Shown here one piece after another: positions 8,175 through 14,800 of a stretch of DNA of 22,093 bases. Position numbers and translations under genes: made by a program. The DNA lies in the IMG/VR virus record IMGVR_UViG_3300009076_000057, positions 1 through 22,093 of that record. One strand, 5' to 3'. The stretch's first letter is position 1. The number at the start of each line of letters is the position of its first letter. This stretch comes from a virus. The notes under the pieces are model-generated. The model was given only the letters and a program-made list of their open reading frames with translations. It made no database searches and had not been told where the DNA came from.

Positions 8175-8417
8175 ATGAAAGTATTAAAGTTTAGTGCAAG
8201 CTGGTGCCAGCCTTGTAAAATGTTAGCAAAAACTCTAGAAGGTATGGAAGTGCTTTATGAAATTACAGAGATAGATATTGATGACCAGCCTGAACAGGCT
8301 GGGAAGTATCAAGTGAGAGGAGTACCTACAATGGTACTTGTAGATGATAAAGGAGCCGTAGTTAGTCGGCTAGTTGGTATGCAAAGTGCTACCAAAATAG
8401 GAGAGTGGTTAGCATGA
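8175..8417 (+). CDS. Small thioredoxin
   Basis: An 80-aa thioredoxin with the active site W10-C11-Q-P-C14 (SASWCQPCKM) and the cis-proline loop GVPTMVLVD. It is shorter than E. coli thioredoxin (about 108 aa) because the first beta-alpha unit is trimmed. The ATG at 8175 is preferred because GAGGG lies 5 bases upstream; a GTG at 8163 would add four residues. Its position between nrdA and nrdB, starting 1 base after the nrdA stop and overlapping nrdB by ATGA, indicates that it serves as the dedicated electron donor to the NrdA C-terminal cysteines. A glutaredoxin such as T4 NrdC is less likely given the WCQPC motif. Confidence 0.93.
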   Translation: MKVLKFSASWCQPCKMLAKTLEGMEVLYEITEIDIDDQPEQAGKYQVRGVPTMVLVDDKGAVVSRLVGMQSATKIGEWLA

Positions 8418-9376
8418 GTAATTTACTAGAAGAAAGAGAATATTATAAGCCGTTTAATTATCCGTGGGCTTTTGAGCACTACAAGTCTCAGCAGCATATG
8501 CATTGGCTGCCTGACGAAGTAAACCTTGCAGACGACTTAAAAGACTTTCGAGAGAACCTGAGCGACGGCAATAAGCTGCTGCTTTCTAATATCTTTCGAT
8601 TCTTTACCCAGGCTGACGTAGATGTGTGTTGTGGCTATGCTAAACACTACTTACCTACTTTTAAACAGCCTGAAGTAAGAATGATGCTAGTAGCTTTTGC
8701 TGCGATGGAAGCAGTGCATCAAGAGGCGTACTCTCTGTTGCTAGAAACATTAGGGTATGGAGACAATGAGTATCAAGAGTTCATGAAGCATAAAGCGATG
8801 ATGGATAAGCATGAGCACTTGAGCAACTTTGGTATGAGCACTAAGATGGATATTGCTAAAACAATGGCTATCTATAGTGGTTTCACAGAGGGAGTTCAGT
8901 TGTTTAGTAGTTTTGCTATTCTACTTAACTTTCCACGACATAACCTTATGAAGGGTATGGGTCAGATTGTTACTTGGTCGATCCGAGATGAGAGTCTTCA
9001 TGTTGAAGGTATGTCACAACTATTTCGCACTTTTATTCAGGAGAACCCAGAATTATGGAATGATGACCTAAAGTATGAGATTTATTGTGCTGCAGAGCGT
9101 TCAGTCGAGCTAGAGGATGCTTTTATTGACTTATGTTTTGAAGGTGCTGATGTACCTAACTTAACCCCTGAAGACGTAAAAACATACATCCGCTATATCG
9201 CAGATCGAAGACTACTAGGACTAGGCTTGAAGAAGATTTTTGGCAGTGATAAAAATCCTTTAGACTGGCTAGACTATATGTTGAATGGCGTTGAACACGC
9301 TAACTTTTTCGAAAACAGAGCCACCGAATACTCAAGAGCGAGTACTACCGGTAATTGGCAAGACATATTTAAATAA
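8414..9376 (+). CDS. nrdB: Class Ia ribonucleotide reductase, radical subunit
   Basis: A 320-aa di-iron protein. The metal ligands and radical tyrosine are all present with family spacing: D68 (FTQADVDV), E99 and H102 (MEAVHQEAY), Y106 as the radical tyrosine, E159 (FTEGVQLF), and E193 and H196 (RDESLHVEGM). The intact tyrosine places it in class Ia rather than the tyrosine-free types. The C-terminal tail (GNWQDIFK) would dock onto NrdA. The start at 8414 overlaps the thioredoxin stop (ATGA); a GTG at 8405 is possible but less likely. Together with nrdA and thioredoxin it forms a self-contained dNTP-supply cassette in the replication operon. Confidence 0.96.
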   Translation: MSNLLEEREYYKPFNYPWAFEHYKSQQHMHWLPDEVNLADDLKDFRENLSDGNKLLLSNIFRFFTQADVDVCCGYAKHYLPTFKQPEVRMMLVAFAAMEAVHQEAYSLLLETLGYGDNEYQEFMKHKAMMDKHEHLSNFGMSTKMDIAKTMAIYSGFTEGVQLFSSFAILLNFPRHNLMKGMGQIVTWSIRDESLHVEGMSQLFRTFIQENPELWNDDLKYEIYCAAERSVELEDAFIDLCFEGADVPNLTPEDVKTYIRYIADRRLLGLGLKKIFGSDKNPLDWLDYMLNGVEHANFFENRATEYSRASTTGNWQDIFK

Positions 9377-9386
9377 GGAATATAAA

Positions 9387-9611
9387 ATGACAGATATAAA
9401 AGCAGTAGAGTACGAAAAGCAAGAAGTAACCATTGACGATGAGACATACTTCTTTGAAGACTTACCTCAAGAAGTGCAGCATAGCTTGAGTCAAATCTCA
9501 CAAGTTAGATCTAGGAAAGAAAGAGCAATTCTGGAGGTTCAAGAAATTGAGATGATGGAAGCAGGTTATGTCAATATGCTCAAAGAAGCAATGATAGAGT
9601 TCAAGAAGTAA
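9387..9611 (+). CDS. Small acidic protein, DUF6447-like
   Basis: A 74-aa protein with an N-terminal short beta-like part (VTIDDETYFFEDLPQEV) and a C-terminal helical part (ILEVQEIEMMEAGYVNMLKE). This layout, a 'x-I-D-g-x-x-Y-x-x-x-d-L' opening followed by a helix ending in a Tyr/Leu/Lys-rich stretch, resembles small phage proteins grouped as DUF6447; that match is from memory and not tested. The ATG at 9387 is chosen because AAGGAA lies upstream at normal spacing. It is the last gene of the rightward operon and is followed directly by the terminator. Function unknown. Confidence 0.7.
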   Translation: MTDIKAVEYEKQEVTIDDETYFFEDLPQEVQHSLSQISQVRSRKERAILEVQEIEMMEAGYVNMLKEAMIEFKK

Positions 9612-9618
9612 AAACAGT

Positions 9619-9644
9619 AAAAAGCCCCTTAATCGGGGCTTTTT
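9619..9644. terminator. Bidirectional intrinsic terminator between convergent operons
   Basis: AAAAAGCCCC (9619..9628) and GGGGCTTTTT (9635..9644) form a perfect 10-bp stem with a 6-base loop (TTAATC). The A tract on one side and the T tract on the other give a U-run on transcripts from either direction. It lies 8 bases after the rightward 74-aa gene and 7 bases after the leftward 175-aa gene. Confidence 0.92.
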
Positions 9645-9650
9645 ATTGAC

Positions 9651-10178
9651 TTAAAATAAGTAAGTAATTGTTCTTATGGTTGGGCGTAAATCATTTACAG
9701 GATCTTCAGTTATGCTAGAGTGTAGTCCTAGCACTGGCTTATTCAACTTATGATAATTATACATTGTGGACTCATAGAGTGTATCCAACTTATAGCCCAC
9801 AACATCAAACGCTAGAAAATACTCACGAATAGCCGTCAAGTGCTCGGTCATTATAGTGTTATCATAAAGCCAGGCCCTAGAGCCGTTATAGTTATTGTAC
9901 AAAGAGTAGTATATTTTAAATAACCCCTCTACTACCTTACCGGAAAACATACTAACGGTGGTGCCGTCAATTACCACACGAACTACTACGCCATCATTAT
10001 TGAGTGTATTAAAGAACATCTCTGTAAATATAGGCTTTTTATTTGCATCAGAAGGAGTAGCTACCACAGACCAAGGATTATTATCCTGGTTGAGATATAC
10101 CTCAGATGAGTCATAAAGCTCATTAAAGATAGCTTCTACTGATTCAAAGCTTTCTACATTTTCTACTGTTAGTGCCAT
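9651..10178 (-). CDS. Unknown protein, last gene of the tail operon
   Basis: A 175-aa soluble protein without recognisable motifs. It is rich in Asn, Thr, Tyr and Val; notable stretches are VVVRVVIDGTTVSMFSG and RAWLYDNTIMTEHLTAI. AAGGAA lies 8 bases before the ATG at 10178. As the last gene after two putative sugar-modifying proteins, it may belong to the same decoration cassette, but nothing in its own sequence shows this. I considered an acetyltransferase fold because of the alternating strand/helix pattern, but no acetyl-CoA loop is visible. Confidence 0.75.
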   Translation of the reverse strand: MALTVENVESFESVEAIFNELYDSSEVYLNQDNNPWSVVATPSDANKKPIFTEMFFNTLNNDGVVVRVVIDGTTVSMFSGKVVEGLFKIYYSLYNNYNGSRAWLYDNTIMTEHLTAIREYFLAFDVVGYKLDTLYESTMYNYHKLNKPVLGLHSSITEDPVNDLRPTIRTITYLF

Positions 10179-10191
10179 TATTAATTCCTTG

Positions 10192-10905
10192 TTAGTTCTT
10201 TAGTTCTACTAAAGCTTTGCGAAGTTTACTCGCACGAATACGGGTTTTTTCTGCTAATTTTAATACTTGGGTCTTCCTATGTTCTGGTAAGCCATCTACA
10301 TAGTCTGCTAATTTATCAAAACAGTATGCAAAAGTTTCTATAGGAGTAGCCTTGCCACTTAATAAGTGAGGCAAGTAGTTGTATACTGCTGCAGTTTCTC
10401 CCGCCATCCCGTACTTAAACGCCTCGTAGCTTCCTATGCAGCTATCTAGTATAGGGTCTGATTTGTGATTAATATACCTGGGCATATATAAGCATTTTTT
10501 ATCCCCTAAAATACCTGAATCTTTTGTAGGTAGCTCATACCACTTATCAGGGTTTATTATAAATATAGATAAATCTACAAAACCTTTATTAATAGGGCTG
10601 TTAATTAGTGCGTAAGACTGGCTATGCTTTGGATGATCTACATAAACGCCTTCCCTGCTGAGAGCTAGCGCGTATTGACTCAACTTACTATCTGGAGGTA
10701 AGTCCCCCTGTTTAATATTAAGGACAAGACCACTTGTAACCACCAAAGAAAGCCCTGTTGCATTAGCTAGTGCAGTACCTACTTTATTTTTTGCCTTAGA
10801 GGGTATAACCCTATACTTAGCTCTTGGCATATTTTTCTTTATTGAGTTGACCGTGAGGGCGGTCAAGTCATTACATTCAAGGATTAGGATTTCTAGGGCT
10901 GACAT
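10192..10905 (-). CDS. Putative GT-A-like protein downstream of tail fibres
   Basis: A 237-aa soluble protein. The N-terminus (LEILILECNDLTALTVNSIK, then AKYRVIPS) and the following GTALANATGLSLVVTSG resemble the first beta-alpha units of GT-A nucleotide-sugar transferases, where a strand, a helix and an 'N-x-G' region precede the metal site. A clear DxD is not visible at the expected place, so this is only a weak fold guess. The C-terminus is basic and helical (KTRIRASKLRKALVELK). The start at 10905 lies inside the preceding GT-B-like gene (29-base overlap), with AAGG about 8 bases upstream, implying coupled production of the two. It could equally be an unclassified phage protein. Confidence 0.6.
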   Translation of the reverse strand: MSALEILILECNDLTALTVNSIKKNMPRAKYRVIPSKAKNKVGTALANATGLSLVVTSGLVLNIKQGDLPPDSKLSQYALALSREGVYVDHPKHSQSYALINSPINKGFVDLSIFIINPDKWYELPTKDSGILGDKKCLYMPRYINHKSDPILDSCIGSYEAFKYGMAGETAAVYNYLPHLLSGKATPIETFAYCFDKLADYVDGLPEHRKTQVLKLAEKTRIRASKLRKALVELKN

Positions 10906-11752
10906 GAGGTAGATCCTTATAATGGTTGAAAAATGCGTCTATATACTCTTGGGGAGTATCAGATGCTACTGGTATCATGCCTGAGTATTTAGCAGATAAT
11001 ATAGATCTTAACTTATTTACATCTGCTTTACCGCCTTTCCATATTGTATTATATAATGCACTGTAAGTTAAGTGTTTATGTCCGCTACCAAATAAGTATG
11101 TAGTTTTTCCTTGTGCTAAAGCTACTATACCCATCTCTGAGTTTTCACAACAGCCTACAATACTCGCTTCTCTCATTAGCTGGTGACCAGATATCTTTTT
11201 ATCTATTATATTCTCTTCACCATACTTATGCTTTAAATTAGCTACTAGTCCTGGAGCCGTTATAGGGTGGCATTTAAGTTTCGCACCTTGCTTAATTGCA
11301 TTCTCCATTTTATCCCAATTAAGTGCGTCATTAATAATATTAGTACCTGGTAGAAATATTACAAAATCGTGTTTAGCTTTTGCTTTACGAAGTCTATACT
11401 TATCTACACTATTGTTCGCTAGATCCTCAAAGATTCTCTGACCTTCATCAGTTATCTTTTCTTGCGACGCTTCTCGCATTATTTTATGGCTAAAATGCGC
11501 TCCAGCAGCTCGTAGGTAAATAAACTTAGCCATTGCATCAGTATATACATACCCATGAATATTGTCTGGATCGCCCATATCATACCAAACATCATACTCT
11601 ACGCGTGTTCCTTTAGGGCCATTGTCTGGCAACAAAAGCCTTAATTCTGCTAACTCTTGAAGCTCATTACCTCTAGTAATATTTCCAGACTTAAAGAAGT
11701 GTGCTGCTGCATTGCCCAGCTCATCTTTTTCAGCTAATCTTTCCAAGGCCAT
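10877..11752 (-). CDS. Putative GT-B-like glycosyltransferase (capsule-synthesis-like)
   Basis: A 291-aa protein whose second half has the pattern of the nucleotide-sugar half of capsule-type transferases (KpsC/CapS or CDP-glycerol transferase-like). It shows a strand HDFVIFLPG near 128, then KCHP (H162-P163) after a basic strand, a spacer helix, HQLMREASIVG near 190, and ENSEMGIVALAQGKTTYLFG (203..222), the loop that normally holds the donor phosphates. No signal peptide or membrane segment is present. It lies directly downstream of the giant Thr-rich fibre gene, so glycosylation of that fibre is an attractive but unproven role. The start at 11752 has GAGGAG 8 bases upstream, inside the small coiled-coil ORF. 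The fold call is moderate; activity and acceptor are inference. Confidence 0.6.
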   Translation of the reverse strand: MALERLAEKDELGNAAAHFFKSGNITRGNELQELAELRLLLPDNGPKGTRVEYDVWYDMGDPDNIHGYVYTDAMAKFIYLRAAGAHFSHKIMREASQEKITDEGQRIFEDLANNSVDKYRLRKAKAKHDFVIFLPGTNIINDALNWDKMENAIKQGAKLKCHPITAPGLVANLKHKYGEENIIDKKISGHQLMREASIVGCCENSEMGIVALAQGKTTYLFGSGHKHLTYSALYNTIWKGGKADVNKLRSILSAKYSGMIPVASDTPQEYIDAFFNHYKDLPHVSPRNPNP

Positions 11753-11891
11753 TCTTTAACTCCTCTATTGTATCTTCAAGTTCTTCTATTCTATCTTCTG
11801 TTTCACGGAAGTGTTCCATGATTATTTCAAGAGTAACTTCTAGTCTATGCGACATACTCTTTACTTCTTGTTCTATTAAGCTTCTGTCCAT
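11730..11891 (-). CDS. Small coiled-coil protein, 53 aa
   Basis: This ORF runs from an ATG at 11891, inside the last codons of the giant fibre gene, to a TGA inside the start of the next gene, so it fills the 120-base gap. The peptide is almost entirely predicted helix with heptad-like spacing of Leu, Ile, Met and Phe and dense charge (RETEDRIEELEDTIEELKNG), which indicates a coiled coil. It overlaps the fibre gene by 16 bases and the transferase gene by 23. The Shine-Dalgarno sequence is weak, so translation probably depends on coupling. A small oligomerisation or chaperone factor for the fibre is possible; nothing proves it. Confidence 0.7.
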   Translation of the reverse strand: MDRSLIEQEVKSMSHRLEVTLEIIMEHFRETEDRIEELEDTIEELKNGLGKIS

Positions 11892-14800
11892 TGTGATCCA
11901 TCCCAGTAACGTGTATTATGTGCCGAGCCTGAAGCAACTTCTGTTTGAACCGCACTACCTGTCAATCTTTCATAGATTACAGTGTCAGTAACATTAGAGG
12001 TTGCTGTTGCCAGCGTAGTTATCGCTAGAGTTTCAAATACTGTCGTTATAGACGTATCGGTAGCTCTATTAGTAGCCTGCGAGGTGGCGTAAGCAGTAGT
12101 GTATGCAGTAGTCGTACTTAGTGTAGTAGCTGCATTTGTTCCATACACTGTACTAAATACTGTAGTAGTAGCTCTTAATGTAGTATTAGAAGTATTAAAT
12201 ACAGTATCAAAAACTGTGCTGCTAACTCTTGTAGTATTGCCTACAGTGTTATAAACTGTGTTAGTGGCCTTTATAGTATCAAAGGCAGTAGTAAATGCCG
12301 TCGTAGTGCTAAGCGTGGTTTCAACACTGGTGCCAAATACTGTAGTAAACGCTGTAGTAGTGCTTAAAGAAGTATTAAATACTGTGCTAGTGTTGAATAC
12401 GGTATTCGTAGGCTTGCTTGTGTTAAATACCGTAGTAGTATTAAACGTAGTAGTTCTTGCAGTGCCTAGTGCCGTATCAAAAGCAGTAGTAAACGCCGTA
12501 GTAGTATTAAATACTGTGCTAGTGCTAAAAGCAGTAGTAGTGGCTCTGGTTGTGTTAAATACCGTAGTAGTATTAAAAGCAGTAGTAAACGCTGTAGTAG
12601 TGCTTAAAGACGTGTTAAATGTGGTGCTGGTGCTCCTATCTGTAGCAATACTTGTCTGTGTAGCTGGAGAAGTATCAAACAAAGTATTTGTAACCAGAGT
12701 AGTAGTCTTGCTAGTATTAAATACGGTGGTAAAGGCCGTAGTAGTTGCTCTACTTGTAGCAGTGGCCTTACTAGTGCTAGTTGCTCTGCTAGTCAATGTG
12801 CCATTAGAGGTGGCGTATACTGTATTTGTACTACCAACAGTGGCAATACTAGTAGTAAACACAGTAGTAAATGCAGTAGTGGTTGCCTTACTGGTGCCTG
12901 TTGCTCTACTCGTAACAGTATTTCTGCTAGTTTCAGTTGCTAGTGCGGTATTATATACCGTGGTGGTAGCTTGGCTAGTTCCTCTGCTTGTAATAAAAGT
13001 AGTAGTAAACGCGGTGCTAGTACTTAAGCTTGTAGCAGTGGCATAGGTAGTAGTAGTGGCTCTACTCGTATTAGTGGCTTTAGATGTATTATATACAGTG
13101 CTAGTCGAACGATTTGTAGCGATACTAGTAGTGTAGACGGTGGTAAACGCTGTGGTAGTGCCAAATGTTGTTGTAGTGCCTCTATTTGTGGCTGTGTTTC
13201 TGTTAGTCTCCGTTGCACGAGCAGTATTATACGAAGTAGTGGTATTACGATCTGTAGCAATGCTTGTGTTAAAAGAGGACACAAAAGTAGTAGTAGTAGC
13301 AAAAGTCGTACCAGTTGCCTTACTAGTGCCAAAGACGCTAGTAGTAGTTTTTGTTGTTCCTATACCTGTATTATAAGAGGTGGTATATGCAGTAGTAGTA
13401 CCAAACGCAGTGGTTGTTGCTTTTGCAGTATTATACGAAGTAGTAGTATTACGAGCAGTACCGATACTTGTAATATAGGTAGTAGTAAACGAGGTAGTAG
13501 TAGCTCTACTTGTGCCCGTTGCTTTTGCCGTATTATACGAAGTAGTAGTATTACGGTTTGTAGCTATAGCAGTAGGTACGACAGTTACTGTATTGAAAGT
13601 AGTTAAGGTAGCCTTAGCGGTATTAAATACAGTAGACGTAGTATAGTTAGTAACTGTAGCCTTACTTGTTCCCGTAGCCCTAGAGGTAGCCGTATTTTTG
13701 GAGGTACCTGTCGCTTTCGCAGTATTATATGCAGTAGTAGTATTACGGCTTTCTGCAGTATTACGCGCGGTATTAGGTGCTGTATTTTTAGAAGTATTAA
13801 ATACAGTATTGAACGTAGTACCAAACGTAGTAGCAGTAGTATATGCGGTATTAGTAATATAGGTAGTAACAAAAGTAGTACCAGTAGTATATGCAGTAGT
13901 AGTAGTATAACTAGTAAGAGTAGCTCGGCTCGTCGGCTTGCTAGTATTCTTAGACGTCAATCTAGAGGTGCTGCGCGAAGTCAATCTAGAGGTATTACGA
14001 GAAGTAGAACGAGAGGTAGAACGAGTAGTACTACTTGTTCTTCTTCTCACATTATAGTAGTAGGTAATAACACCTTTATAGTCAAATGTCCACTGTAGTG
14101 TTCCTCGCTCATAATCAAAACCGCCGTTAGATACATATGTCGTGCTAGAGCCAGTTCCCCCGGTGACTTCGGTGGTTTCGTTCCATAGGATGTAGATGGG
14201 GTTGGTTTCGTTGGAGTTATATGACCAATAGTAGGTAGGATCATTTAGATCGTAGAAATAAGCACTCCAAGCATACGTAACAAGCGTATTAAAGGTCGTA
14301 TTAAAAGTAGTAACGAATGTTGTATTAAAAGCAGTGTTGAAAGTAGTAGCATAGGTGGTGACATATGTAGTATTGAAGGACGTAGTAGTATTACGACTTT
14401 CAGCAGTACCACGGCTTTCAGCAGTATTACGAGAAGTATTACGACCTTCAGAGGTGTTACGACTTTCTGCAGTATTACGCGCTGTATTACGAGAGGTAAG
14501 AAGACCAGTATTAAAGGTAGTAACGAAAGTAGTGACAAAAGTAGTAGCAGTAGTATACGCAGTAGCAGTAGCCTTGCTAGTAACAAAAGTAGTAGACGTA
14601 TTAAAAGACGTTACAGTATTAAATACAGTTGAGGTATTAAAAGATGTAGTAGTGTTACGGCTTTCAGCAGTGCCTATGCTTGTATTATAGGTGGTAGTGG
14701 TATTCTTAGACGTAGCAGTATTTCTAGTGCTATTAAAGCTAGAAGTATACGCAGTATTAGTAGCTTTGCTTGTTACAAAAGTAGTAGACGTATTAAAAGC

